Under the pieces are notes generated by a model. It was not told the origin of the DNA. It was given only the letters and a program-made list of their open reading frames with translations, and ran no database searches. From 2-02-FULL-66-14 sp964651335 (lineage in GTDB: Bacteria > Pseudomonadota > Gammaproteobacteria > Burkholderiales > SG8-39), in assembly GCA_964651335.1 (NCBI GenBank), contig CAZYVT010000008.1, positions 1 through 64,000 on the forward strand: a stretch of DNA of 64,000 bases, written 5' to 3'. Positions 36,381 through 44,927 of the stretch are shown here, one piece after another. How positions within the stretch are numbered: the first letter of the stretch is position 1; each line of letters begins with the position of its first letter. A program made the position numbers and the translations under genes.

Positions 36381-37510
36381 GCAGGGCGGCTACCCAGCGT
36401 CGCGTACAGTTCTGAGAGCCTTTTCGCCATTTCGTCGATTCCGAAGCGCTCGGCGGCGGAGCGCGCCGCCGGAAGCATCCGCTCCGCCCGCGCCGCCGCG
36501 GCCGCGGTGCGCAGCAGCGCCGCCAGCCCCGCCGGATCGTTCGGTTCGCAGATCCAGCCGTTCTCGCCTTCGCGCACCAGTTCGGCCGTCCCGCAGCGGC
36601 GGCTGACCACCGCCGGCACACCCATCGCAAGCGCTTCGAGCGCAGCGTTCGGGAACGGATCGTAAAGGCTGGGAAGGATAAAGCAATCCGCAGCGGCATA
36701 GAGCGGACGCACATCTTCAACGGCACCGAGCAGACGCACGCGCTCTGACAGTCCCGCGGCACACACGCGTTCGGCGAATCGCTCCGATGCCCGGTCTCGC
36801 CCGGCCACCGCCAGCCGCATGCGCGCGTCGCCCGCCAGTGCGAGCGCGTCAATCGCGCAGCCGAGGCCCTTGCGCTCGAAACCCGATCCTACGAATAGGA
36901 ACAGGGCATCTTCGCCCCCGCAGTCGAGCGCCAAACGCGCTTCGGCGCGCAACACGCTTCGGTGCTCCGGGTGGAAGTGCTCCAGGTCGACACCGTTGTA
37001 GATGACGTGGAGCTTCTCGGCGGCAATGCGGAAATGGCGCAGGATGTCCTCCCGCACCATGCGCGAGTTGCAGACCACCGCGCGCAGCCCGGGATGCTCG
37101 AACATGCGCCGCTCGGCCTCGCACACGTAGCTGTGATACGGATTCGCGCGCACCCTCAGCCGCTCGAGGCGCGCAGCGCCGGCGAGCCGATACTCGAGCC
37201 ACTGGCGGTGCACGCCGTCGCCGGCGCGGTAGACGTCGCAGCCAGGAATTCGTTCATGCGACTGCACCAGATCGAAGCGCTCGCGGCGCCACGCTGCGCG
37301 CGCAGCGCGCGCAAAGCCGGCGTCCCGCCAGAGGTTGCCGACGTAGGGCGGATCCACCCTCAGCACGCGCCTCGCGCCCGCGTTGCCCCACTCGCGCGTG
37401 ATGAGCGTCACCTCGGCACCGCAGCGCTCGAGCGCTTCCAGCGCACGCTCGACGAACCGCTCCGCGCCGCCATATGGGTTGTAGCGTTGCCTGACCAGCG
37501 CTATTCGCAC
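36377..37510 (-). CDS. Family 4 glycosyltransferase, WaaG-like
   Basis: 377 residues. It starts RIALVRQRYNPYGGAERFVE and has LFVGSGFERKGLGCAIDAL (donor entry, as in LPS glucosyltransferase I) and LPSLYDPFPNAALEALAMGVPAVV. WaaG adds the first outer-core glucose to heptose II. I start at GTG 37510 because the upstream ORF extension has no family match. It is the first gene of the leftward run to msbA (ATGA overlap). Confidence 0.82.
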   Translation of the reverse strand: MRIALVRQRYNPYGGAERFVERALEALERCGAEVTLITREWGNAGARRVLRVDPPYVGNLWRDAGFARAARAAWRRERFDLVQSHERIPGCDVYRAGDGVHRQWLEYRLAGAARLERLRVRANPYHSYVCEAERRMFEHPGLRAVVCNSRMVREDILRHFRIAAEKLHVIYNGVDLEHFHPEHRSVLRAEARLALDCGGEDALFLFVGSGFERKGLGCAIDALALAGDARMRLAVAGRDRASERFAERVCAAGLSERVRLLGAVEDVRPLYAAADCFILPSLYDPFPNAALEALAMGVPAVVSRRCGTAELVREGENGWICEPNDPAGLAALLRTAAAAARAERMLPAARSAAERFGIDEMAKRLSELYATLGSRPA

Positions 37511-37644
37511 GCTAACAGGTACACGCGCGACACCGCACCTGCGCAAGTTCCCGGTGCGGAGAGGCGTCGGTCAGCATTCGCGAAAGATACACCACCCCGG
37601 CGAGCGGCGTGCGCCGCCGCGCTCCGCTCAAGGAAGCGATTGCC

Positions 37645-39729
37645 CTAGTCGAGGCGAAGCTCGGCAGTCAGGCCGAAGGTGCGACCGGGAAGCGGATACA
37701 CCGAGTACCGGTCGGCGACGAAGGCGCTGCGCACCGCGTAGGTGTAGTAGTGCTCGTTGAATACGTTGTTGACCGAGAATGCGAGGCGGCCCCAGCTGAA
37801 CCGGTGCGCAAGCTTCAGGTCCGCGACGCCGTAGCCCCGAATCCGGGACCCCAGCGTGTTCGGTTCGTCGTTGTCCATGTACTGGCTGCTCACCGCAGTC
37901 AGCGTGCCCGACAGTCGCGTGGCCCCGGAAAATTCCCACGACAACGATGCGTTCAGCTTGTGCCGTGGCACGAGCGGTACCGTCTTGCCGGCCACGCTCA
38001 GTCCGGTTCCGATTGCAAACGCACTACCCGCGATGACCCCCTCCAGATAGCGCGCATCCGTGAATGCGTAAGCGGTCAGCACGCGCAGCGAAGGCGTCGC
38101 ATTCCAGTGCGCCTCGAGTTCCACGCCCTGCCGGCGCGAAGGCGGCAGATTGGTGTTGCCCACTCCGCTGGTGAACGGGTCGAGGTGGATTTCGTCCACC
38201 ACCGCGGTGCGAAAGACCGTGGCGCGCAGCGCGATCGCGCCGCCGCGCCAATCGGCGCCCGCCTCGTGTGTACGCGCATGCTGCGGGCGCAGGATCTGGA
38301 ACTGGGCGTTGAAGAAAGCGTCGTTCTCGTAGAGTTCGTCCACGTTGACAAAACGGAAGCTCCGGCCGGCGCGCACGAAAGCAGTCAATGCCGGGGACAG
38401 CGCATGGCGCAGGCCCAGCTCCCACGCGCGCTCGCGTTGCGTCTGCCGCTCCTCCGGCGCTGCGGTATTGAAAAAGAATCCGGGCGCCGTGGGGTCGAGC
38501 GTATCGGTGGCGCCGAACCGAACGCGCTCGCTGCGCCAGCCAAGCAACAACCGGCTCGCGCCCGACAGCTCGATGGCGTCCTGCAGATAGAGGGCCCGCG
38601 TGTCCTGCGACACGCGAATGCGGTTGATCGGCTGTCCGAGGTGCTCGGGCCGGTCCGAGCGCCGCGAGTCGTAGCGCCACGCGTGCCAGTCCGCACCGAC
38701 GGTGAGCCGGTGCACGAAGCCGGCGAGCACGAAGGGGAGGCGCCCCCGCGGCGTGACCGAACTCACATCCAGGTCATCGGCGCGCGAGACCGGGAAACCT
38801 GCCTGATCGAAGAAGGAGCGCTGGTCCTTGTGCCGCCAGTCCAGGCCCAGAGAGAACTCCGCGTCGCGCCACCGCTGGCCGATCGTGACCCCCGTCTTCG
38901 CGCCATCGCGGCTCGCGTAGTCGAGCGGAGTCTGGGCGCCACGCGGATCGGACGCATATTCATTCAGTCCGATCGACGGCTGGATGCGCCGCGCACCGGG
39001 CAAGCGCAGGTCCTGCCGGTCGGTGCCCAGGCGAAGATCGAGCGTCGTCTCGCCCATCCCCCAGCGCAGATTGAGCGTGTTGTTCTGCTGCTCGTTGCGA
39101 TTGTTGGCGCGGTAGCCGTCCGAAGCATAACCATAGACTGAGGCGTTCACGCCGAAGTCCGCCAGCGCAGCGCTCCCGTAGAGCTGTCCCTCGAGCGTAT
39201 TGAAGGTGGCGGCGCGGCCGAAGGCCTCGAATCCCGCTCCCTGTTTCAGCGGGGAGCGCGTCACGATGTTGATCACGCCAGTCGTGGCGCCGTCCCCGTA
39301 GAGCACCGCCCCGGCGCCGCGAAGGATCTCGATGCGTTCGATGCCGGCGAGCGGGACGCCCGCCCACTGCACGCTGGTGAGGTCGACGTCGGTCACGCGC
39401 CGGCCATCAAGGAGGACCAGCGTGTTCTGCGGCCCCGTCACTCCGAACCCGCGCAGATCGACGCCGGTCGTCGCGGCATTGTTCCCAAAGAAGTCCCGCA
39501 TCGTGATACCGACCTGCTCGGCGAGCAATTCCGGAAGGGTGCGCGCCGCGCTTCTGGCAATGTCCTCGGCGCTCAGCACGGTGACGGTCGCAGGAAGCCG
39601 GCGCACATCCTCCGGGAACCGCGTGGCTTCAACGTATACGGCGTCCTCGGGCTGGGAAAAGGCGCACGGCGCGGAGACAGCAACGACAATGCAAAGACCG
39701 GCGAGCATTGCGGCGACGGCTGGGCGCAT
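37645..39729 (-). CDS. btuB: TonB-dependent outer-membrane receptor, BtuB-like (cobalamin)
   Basis: 694 residues. Signal peptide (cleavage near AFSQP), a plug domain with ATVTVLSAEDIARSAARTLPELLAEQ and ILRGAGAVLYGDGATTGVINIVT, then a 22-strand-type barrel ending in an aromatic-rich YPLPGRTFGLTAELRLD. The ligand is inferred from the cobalamin riboswitch upstream. ATG 39729 was preferred over 39735 because AAGGAAGG lies six bases before it. A hairpin sits directly upstream of that ribosome site. No btuCD genes are in the window. Confidence 0.87.
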   Translation of the reverse strand: MRPAVAAMLAGLCIVVAVSAPCAFSQPEDAVYVEATRFPEDVRRLPATVTVLSAEDIARSAARTLPELLAEQVGITMRDFFGNNAATTGVDLRGFGVTGPQNTLVLLDGRRVTDVDLTSVQWAGVPLAGIERIEILRGAGAVLYGDGATTGVINIVTRSPLKQGAGFEAFGRAATFNTLEGQLYGSAALADFGVNASVYGYASDGYRANNRNEQQNNTLNLRWGMGETTLDLRLGTDRQDLRLPGARRIQPSIGLNEYASDPRGAQTPLDYASRDGAKTGVTIGQRWRDAEFSLGLDWRHKDQRSFFDQAGFPVSRADDLDVSSVTPRGRLPFVLAGFVHRLTVGADWHAWRYDSRRSDRPEHLGQPINRIRVSQDTRALYLQDAIELSGASRLLLGWRSERVRFGATDTLDPTAPGFFFNTAAPEERQTQRERAWELGLRHALSPALTAFVRAGRSFRFVNVDELYENDAFFNAQFQILRPQHARTHEAGADWRGGAIALRATVFRTAVVDEIHLDPFTSGVGNTNLPPSRRQGVELEAHWNATPSLRVLTAYAFTDARYLEGVIAGSAFAIGTGLSVAGKTVPLVPRHKLNASLSWEFSGATRLSGTLTAVSSQYMDNDEPNTLGSRIRGYGVADLKLAHRFSWGRLAFSVNNVFNEHYYTYAVRSAFVADRYSVYPLPGRTFGLTAELRLD

Positions 39730-39743
39730 GGTCATCCTTCCTT

Positions 39744-39761
39744 GGCGTCGTCCCCGACGCC
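39744..39761 (-). promoter_or_regulatory. Hairpin beside the btuB ribosome site
   Basis: GGCGTC and GACGCC form a perfect 6-bp stem around a six-base loop, ending directly before the AAGGAAGG ribosome site. It is a candidate part of the riboswitch expression platform (translation control); alternative pairings were not computed. Confidence 0.4.
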
Positions 39762-39781
39762 GCAAGTCGGTTGAGATAGGC

Positions 39782-40003
39782 TCCAAGGCCGGTCTCCGGA
39801 CTCGCGAGCGGGCGGAAGAATTCCGCCGGGTGCACGGCCTTCCCGCGAGCGCTGAGCTTCGCAGTGACCGGTTTGTGCACCCCCTCGCCTACCGTTGCGG
39901 GGGCAGTACAGGAATTGCGATTTCCCGAGTGTGCTCGGAACCGCGCACCTGTTTCCCGTTTCATCCCCCGGGAATGGGCTTCCCGCAGGGACACCTTGTA
40001 GCG
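39782..40003 (-). promoter_or_regulatory. Cobalamin (B12) riboswitch
   Basis: The minus strand shows the conserved core blocks in order: GGGAAACAGGTGCG, CTGCCCCCGCAACGGTA (the B12 box), CGGTCACTGCG, GGGAAGG and CGAGTCCGGAGACCGGCC. The aptamer ends about 50 bp before the btuB start. Coenzyme B12 would repress btuB. The edges are approximate. Confidence 0.93.
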
Positions 40004-40137
40004 TGTCGCATTATAGCGGCCTGACGCAGACGCCTTTCCTGCCTCGAACAGCCGCCACACTGCGAGGTCAGGAAACACATTCACAAACACCCCTTATTTC
40101 TTGACGCTGCGGCGGATTTGCAACATATTGTGCGACC

Positions 40138-40329
40138 GTGGACGCCGAGTTCGCCTCGCTCGAAGCCAAGGTCGCGCAATGTGTCAGCCTGTGCGAACGG
40201 CTACGCGCCGAGAACATCGAATTGCGCCAGCGGCTTGCATCGGCGCAAAGCGACGCGAGCCGCCTGAACGATCGCATCGATTCGGCGAGGGCGAAGCTCG
40301 AGCGCTTGATCGAGCGCCTGCCGGATTGA
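40138..40329 (+). CDS. Small coiled-coil protein (TIGR02449-type) upstream of zapA
   Basis: 63 residues, GTG start. It is almost entirely one heptad-type coiled coil (LRAENIELRQRLASAQ). Proteins of this size are commonly encoded directly before zapA in beta- and gammaproteobacteria and are of unknown function; they resemble ZapB or SlyX in form. It is 7 bp upstream of zapA. Confidence 0.75.
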   Translation: MDAEFASLEAKVAQCVSLCERLRAENIELRQRLASAQSDASRLNDRIDSARAKLERLIERLPD

Positions 40330-40336
40330 CATTGCA

Positions 40337-40648
40337 ATGACCGAGAGCACGAAGACCATCGAAGTCACGATTCTCGGGCGAGCGTACAAGGTCGCTTGCG
40401 AGGAAGGCGAGCGCGATGCGCTCACGCGTACTGCGGCCTACCTGGACGCCAAGATGAGCGAAATCCGCAAGGCGGGCAAGGTCACAGGCACCGAGCGCAT
40501 TGCGGTCATGGCCGCGCTCAACATCGCGCACGAGTTGCTCACGATCAGACTCGGTAACGGTTTTGACATCGGCGAGGCGAAGCGTAGAATCGTTGCGATC
40601 GAGGCGAAGCTCGATTCGGCGCTCGCCAAGCAGGAGAAGTTGTTTTAG
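40337..40648 (+). CDS. zapA: Cell division protein ZapA
   Basis: 103 residues. The N-terminal VEVTIL-like segment (KTIEVTILGRAYKVACEEGE) and AAYLDAKMSEIRKAGKV with AVMAALNIAHEL are the ZapA hallmarks; the C-terminus is a coiled coil. It binds and bundles FtsZ at midcell. 6S RNA follows, a conserved arrangement. Confidence 0.93.
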   Translation: MTESTKTIEVTILGRAYKVACEEGERDALTRTAAYLDAKMSEIRKAGKVTGTERIAVMAALNIAHELLTIRLGNGFDIGEAKRRIVAIEAKLDSALAKQEKLF

Positions 40649-40703
40649 TGGCGATTGCACGGTATGAGTCGTCACGGGAAGGTCGTGTCGAATGCGCGAA
40701 ATT

Positions 40704-40896
40704 CCCCGCTCTGCGTCCCCTGCTGTGTTCGATTGGGCTCAAATTTTCCGAACCGATAGCTTCCTGAGGTTGCGGCACCAAGTGTCACTGTTGTGATCGT
40801 CCCACGCCACGCGTGCCGGATGAACCTGATGTGACCGGTCAGCAACCACCCTGTTTGGCGGGGTTCGGGAGCCGAGCCCGCCGGCACAAGCGGGGG
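40704..40896 (+). ncRNA. ssrS: 6S RNA
   Basis: An about 190-nt stretch with no CDS directly after zapA, the conserved place of ssrS in proteobacteria. It can form a closing stem from CCCCGCT to AGCGGGG. It contains the 5' bubble-strand motif CCGATAGC as in 6S RNA, and a G/C-rich 3' arm (GGCGGGGTTCGGGAGCCGAG). 6S RNA binds the sigma-70 holoenzyme. Ends are estimated from the stem. Confidence 0.72.
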
Positions 40897-40979
40897 GCAC
40901 CCCCCAAGGAACTACACTGCGTTGCAGCGCGTCACTCCGTGCCGCGCTGCAACGCCTTACTCCTGGGAAAAGCGGGTCG

Positions 40980-41438
40980 GTGAATTACTGGCTGATGAAG
41001 TCTGAGCCATCGGAGTGCTCGATCGAAGACGTGCTGGCCGCGCCCGGACGAACGACTCCGTGGACCGGCGTACGCAATTATCAGGCGCGAAGCTTCATGC
41101 GCGACACGATGCGCATCGGTGACGGCGTACTCTTTTACCACTCCGGATGCGCCCAGCCGGGGATCGCAGGCATCGCCGAAGTGGCCTCCATCGCATACCC
41201 GGACAAAGCGCAGTTCGATCGCAAGAGCCCGTACTACGATCCGAAGACCTCGCGCGCCGCGCCGCGCTGGTTCAACGTCGACGTGCGAGCGCTGCGCAAG
41301 ACACGATTCGTTCCTCTGGCCGAATTGCGCGCGCACAGGAAGTTGGCCAAGATGTGGCTCCTTCGCCCGGGGAACCGGCTATCGATCACGCCGGTGAGTG
41401 CATCCGAGTGGGCAGTCATCGGCAAGCTGCTCGCGTGA
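40980..41438 (+). CDS. EVE (PUA-like) domain protein
   Basis: 152 residues, GTG start. NYWLMKSEPSE, WTGVRNYQARSFMRD and GDGVLFYHS are the EVE signatures; these form the pocket that binds modified bases in other family members (THYN1 type). The biological substrate in bacteria is not known. It is coupled to hemE by a GTGA overlap. Confidence 0.9.
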   Translation: MNYWLMKSEPSECSIEDVLAAPGRTTPWTGVRNYQARSFMRDTMRIGDGVLFYHSGCAQPGIAGIAEVASIAYPDKAQFDRKSPYYDPKTSRAAPRWFNVDVRALRKTRFVPLAELRAHRKLAKMWLLRPGNRLSITPVSASEWAVIGKLLA

Positions 41439-42541
41439 GTCCGCTGAAGAACGACACCTTTCTCCGGGCGCTGGCGCGCGAGCCGGTCGAGTACACGCCG
41501 ATCTGGCTGATGCGCCAGGCCGGGCGCTACCTCCCCGAGTACAACGCGACCCGCGCACGCGCCGGGAGCTTTCTTGCGCTCGCCAAGACCCCGGCCCTCG
41601 CTTGCGAAGTGACGCTGCAGCCGCTGGAACGCTTTTCGCTCGACGCGGCGATCCTTTTCTCCGACATCCTGACGGTGCCGGACGCGATGGGCCTCGGGCT
41701 CTATTTTTCCGAGGGCGAAGGGCCGCGCTTCGAGCGCCCGCTGCGCGACGAGGCAGCGATCCGGCGGCTCGCCGCGCCCGACCCGGCTGCCGAGCTCGGC
41801 TACGTGCTCGATGCGGTGCGCGAGATCCGGCGCGCACTCTCGGGGCGCGTTCCGTTGATCGGCTTCGCAGGCAGCCCGTACACGCTCGCCTGCTACATGG
41901 TCGAGGGTGGCGGAAGCGAGGACTTCCGCCTGCTGAAGTCGATGCTCTACGCGCGTCCCGACCTGTTGCACCGGATTCTCGAGGTCAACGCCCGGGCGGT
42001 CACCGATTACCTCAATGCGCAGATCGGGGCGGGCGCGCAAGCCGTGATGCTGTTCGACACATGGGGAGGCAATCTCACCGCGGCGGGTTATGAGGAGTTC
42101 TCGCTCGCGTACTCGCGCCGCGTGATTGCGGGCCTGACGCGCGAAAGCGAAGACGGTCGGCCGGTACCCGCGATCCTGTTTACCAAAGGCGGGGGGCAGT
42201 GGCTCGAAGCGATGGCGACGACCGGCTGCGATGCGCTCGGTATCGACTGGACTACGGATCTGGCGCAAGCGCGACGTCGTGTCGGCAATCATGTCGCGCT
42301 GCAAGGAAACCTTGATCCAGCGGTACTGTGTGCGCCACAGGAACGGGTGCGGGCGGAAGCGCGGCGTGTCCTCGATGCGTACGGGGCAGAGCCTGGGCAC
42401 ATATTTAATCTCGGCCATGGAATCTCTCCCCATGCCTCGGTGGACGCGGTGCTGGCGCTGGTGGACGAAGTGCGCGCTTACAGCAGGCGGATTCGCGGCC
42501 AAGGCGCCAAGGAAGCGGCCACACACCAACACGGTGCATGA
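41435..42541 (+). CDS. hemE: Uroporphyrinogen decarboxylase
   Basis: 368 residues. It decarboxylates uroporphyrinogen III to coproporphyrinogen III in heme synthesis. WLMRQAGRYLPEY near residue 22, FSDILTVPDAMGLGL with the catalytic Asp, GFAGSPYTLACYM and FNLGHGISPHAS are all present. The GTG start overlaps the EVE stop. The C-terminal 12 residues extend a little beyond most relatives. Confidence 0.96.
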   Translation: MSPLKNDTFLRALAREPVEYTPIWLMRQAGRYLPEYNATRARAGSFLALAKTPALACEVTLQPLERFSLDAAILFSDILTVPDAMGLGLYFSEGEGPRFERPLRDEAAIRRLAAPDPAAELGYVLDAVREIRRALSGRVPLIGFAGSPYTLACYMVEGGGSEDFRLLKSMLYARPDLLHRILEVNARAVTDYLNAQIGAGAQAVMLFDTWGGNLTAAGYEEFSLAYSRRVIAGLTRESEDGRPVPAILFTKGGGQWLEAMATTGCDALGIDWTTDLAQARRRVGNHVALQGNLDPAVLCAPQERVRAEARRVLDAYGAEPGHIFNLGHGISPHASVDAVLALVDEVRAYSRRIRGQGAKEAATHQHGA

Positions 42542-42542
42542 C

Positions 42543-42727
42543 TTATGCACAAAATGCCTCTTCCCTTCGGAAAATCACCTACATACGCTGCTCGGTCCCC
42601 GAGCGCCATATAAGCCTATGAGTTGACGACGTAAATTGCTTTGTGCGAGCCGCGAACTGGCTATTTCCCCTCTGCTCGGTGAATAACCTCGAATATGCAT
42701 GCTGTGTTACCCACAAACTTATCCACA
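42543..42727 (+). other. DnaA-box cluster between hemE and priA
   Basis: The 323-bp gap 42542-42864 holds three DnaA boxes on the plus strand: TTATGCACA (42543-42551), TTACCCACA (42707-42715) and TTATCCACA (42719-42727). The first and last match the consensus TTATNCACA and the middle has one mismatch. The last two are spaced 12 bp. The stretch is visibly richer in A and T than its neighbours. No ORF, riboswitch or terminator was recognised here. It could be a replication origin element or a DnaA-controlled promoter for priA. Confidence 0.5.
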
Positions 42728-42864
42728 AGGACGGATCGCCTCGCAAATGCCCTTTCCTGGCAAGGTGTACGCCGCGCAATCCGATGCAGCGAGTGAAGTC
42801 CGGGAACTAAGCCATTGCCATTCTGGAGAAAAGACCCACGAGGTCGAGCGTTTTCGATACCGCG

Positions 42865-44856
42865 ATGAGGGTGCTGCGAGTCGCGCTCGACGTTCCACTG
42901 GATCGGCTGTTTGACTATCTGCTGCCTGAGGCGTTTGAGGTGCAGGCGGGAGATCGCGTCGTTGTGCCCTTCGGTGCGCGCCAGCGGGTTGGCATCGCGG
43001 TTGCAACAGCAGGGGGGAGCGAACTCGAGCCAAGCAAGCTCAAACAGGTTGCGCGGGTGCTCGCGGACGCACCGCGCCTTTCGCACCAGTGGCTTGAGTT
43101 CATGCAGTTTGTCGCGGCCTACTATCAAAGACCGTTCGGCGAGACTGCGGTCGGCGCGCTTCCCCCACGGCTGCGTTCGCTGAGGCCGTTGCCGAGAAAG
43201 ATTCGGGAAGCAGAAGTGTCAGCGCCCTCCGGCACGCGTTTTGTTTCGAGTCATACCCCGACCGAAGCACAGGCTCGTGCGGTGGAGCAGATCGGCGGCG
43301 CGCTCGGTTCGTTTCGCGCATTCTTGCTTCACGGCGTCACCGGCAGCGGCAAGACCGAGGTGTACCTTAGATTGATCGCGCGCGTGCTCGAGGGCGGCGC
43401 TCAGGCGCTCGTGCTGGTCCCCGAAATCAGCCTCACGCCGCAGCTCGAGACGAGGATCCGTGACGCGTTTCCGGATACTCACGTCGCGGTGATGCACAGC
43501 GGCCTGGAGGACGTTGCGCGTACTGCCGCCTGGCTTGCCGCCGCGCGCGGCGAAGCAAGCATCATTCTCGGAACGCGCCTTGCCACGCTCGCGCCAATAC
43601 CCCGTCTCGCGCTCCTCGTCGTGGACGAAGAGCACGACACGTCATTCAAGCAGCAGGAGGGTTTGCGTTACTCCGGACGCGACGCCGCGGTCGCGCGTGC
43701 CAAGCTTGCCGGTTGCCCGGCGGTACTGGGAACCGCAACCCCTTCGCTCGAGACCTGGCACAACTGTCTGTCGGGACGCTACGGGCGCGTGGATCTCCCG
43801 GAGCGCGCCGTGCCCGGCGCGCGCCTGCCATTGGTCCGAACGATCGATCTGCGCGCAGAACCGCTCGAGCAGGGGCTGACCCGGTCTGCAATCGACGGGA
43901 TTCGGGAGCGTCTTGCCCGCGGTGAGCAGAGCCTCGTTTTCATCAACCGCCGCGGGTACGCGCCTGTACTGGCTTGCGAAGCGTGCGGCTGGGCCGCGGG
44001 ATGTTCCCGCTGCACTGCGAGGCTCGTGCTGCACACCACGGACCGCCGCCTGCGCTGCCACCATTGTGGCGCGGAAGCGCCGGTGCCGCGGTTCTGCCCG
44101 ACCTGCGGCAACGCCGACCTGCGCCCGCTCGGCCGCGGCACGCAGCGCGTCGAGGAAACGCTGGCCGGCGTGTTTCCCCGCGCGCGGATCGTGCGCATTG
44201 ATAGCGACAGCGCGCGGCGGCGCGCCCTGCTTTCGTGCACTCTGGAAAGCGTGCGTCGCGGCGAGGCGGACATCCTTGTCGGCACCCAGCTCCTCGCCAA
44301 GGGACACGACTTTCCGCAATTGACGCTGGTCTGCGTGGTGAACGCGGACAGCGCCTTGCTCTCGACGGACTATCGGGCAGCCGAGCGATTGTTCGCCACC
44401 CTGGCGCAGGTATCCGGCCGCGCCGGCCGGCGCGAGGAGCCGGGCGAAGTGCACGTGCAGACGCGCTATCCGGGTCACCCGCTTTTCGCCGCTCTCGCAC
44501 GCCACGACTTTGCGGGTTTCGCCGCCTCGCAACTTGCCGAACGCAAGGCGGGCGGGTTTCCCCCCTTTGTGTTCGAGGTGGCGCTACGCGCCGAGGCGAA
44601 CAAGCTGGACGCGGCACTCGCGTTTCTGCGCCAGACGAAGGGGCTCGTGCCTGTGCCCCCGGAGGTGCGCGTGTACGACCCGGTGCCGCTTGTGATCACG
44701 CGGCGCGCGGGGATGGAGCGCGCGCAACTATTGCTGCAGTCTGAATCGCGCCTGGCGCTGCAGGAGTACGTGCGCACCCTGCGCGTGGCGCTGCAGTCCC
44801 TTCGCCGCCAACATGCGCGCTGGCATCTGGATGTCGATCCAATCGAATTCGCCTGA
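42865..44856 (+). CDS. priA: Primosomal replication helicase PriA
   Basis: 663 residues (shorter than the 732 of Escherichia coli). N-terminal fork-binding domain (VALDVPLDRLFDYLLP), Walker A HGVTGSGKTEVYL near residue 155, DEEH box VVDEEHDTSFKQ, zinc cysteines CEACGWAAGCSRC, CHHCG and CPTCG, and GRAGR. It restarts collapsed forks. DnaA boxes lie in its promoter region, and a palindrome follows its stop. Confidence 0.96.
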   Translation: MRVLRVALDVPLDRLFDYLLPEAFEVQAGDRVVVPFGARQRVGIAVATAGGSELEPSKLKQVARVLADAPRLSHQWLEFMQFVAAYYQRPFGETAVGALPPRLRSLRPLPRKIREAEVSAPSGTRFVSSHTPTEAQARAVEQIGGALGSFRAFLLHGVTGSGKTEVYLRLIARVLEGGAQALVLVPEISLTPQLETRIRDAFPDTHVAVMHSGLEDVARTAAWLAAARGEASIILGTRLATLAPIPRLALLVVDEEHDTSFKQQEGLRYSGRDAAVARAKLAGCPAVLGTATPSLETWHNCLSGRYGRVDLPERAVPGARLPLVRTIDLRAEPLEQGLTRSAIDGIRERLARGEQSLVFINRRGYAPVLACEACGWAAGCSRCTARLVLHTTDRRLRCHHCGAEAPVPRFCPTCGNADLRPLGRGTQRVEETLAGVFPRARIVRIDSDSARRRALLSCTLESVRRGEADILVGTQLLAKGHDFPQLTLVCVVNADSALLSTDYRAAERLFATLAQVSGRAGRREEPGEVHVQTRYPGHPLFAALARHDFAGFAASQLAERKAGGFPPFVFEVALRAEANKLDAALAFLRQTKGLVPVPPEVRVYDPVPLVITRRAGMERAQLLLQSESRLALQEYVRTLRVALQSLRRQHARWHLDVDPIEFA

Positions 44857-44904
44857 CCCCTCCCGTTTGCTCCCGCTTGCCAAGCGGGAGAACCAGGGTG
44901 GGGG
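44857..44904. repeat. GC-rich inverted-repeat element, copy 2 (priA 3' hairpin)
   Basis: CCCCTCCCG at the left and GGTGGGGG at the right frame an inner 21-base palindrome CTCCCGCTTG-C-CAAGCGGGAG (44870-44890). It begins at the base after the priA stop and lies 24 bp before the argS start. A similar layout occurs at 13837-13882. It could serve as a terminator or mRNA-stabilising hairpin. Confidence 0.55.
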
Positions 44905-44927
44905 TTTATAATCCGCGCCTTTTTCGC

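Noticed and set aside
42542..42864. Calling this gap oriC as an annotated feature
   Set aside because: Only three boxes and no confirmed unwinding element were seen; without genome-wide skew it is reported only as a DnaA-box cluster.
44877..44927. TTG-initiated 17-residue extension of ArgS
   Set aside because: It runs through the inverted repeat and a TATAAT box and is outside the family N-terminus.
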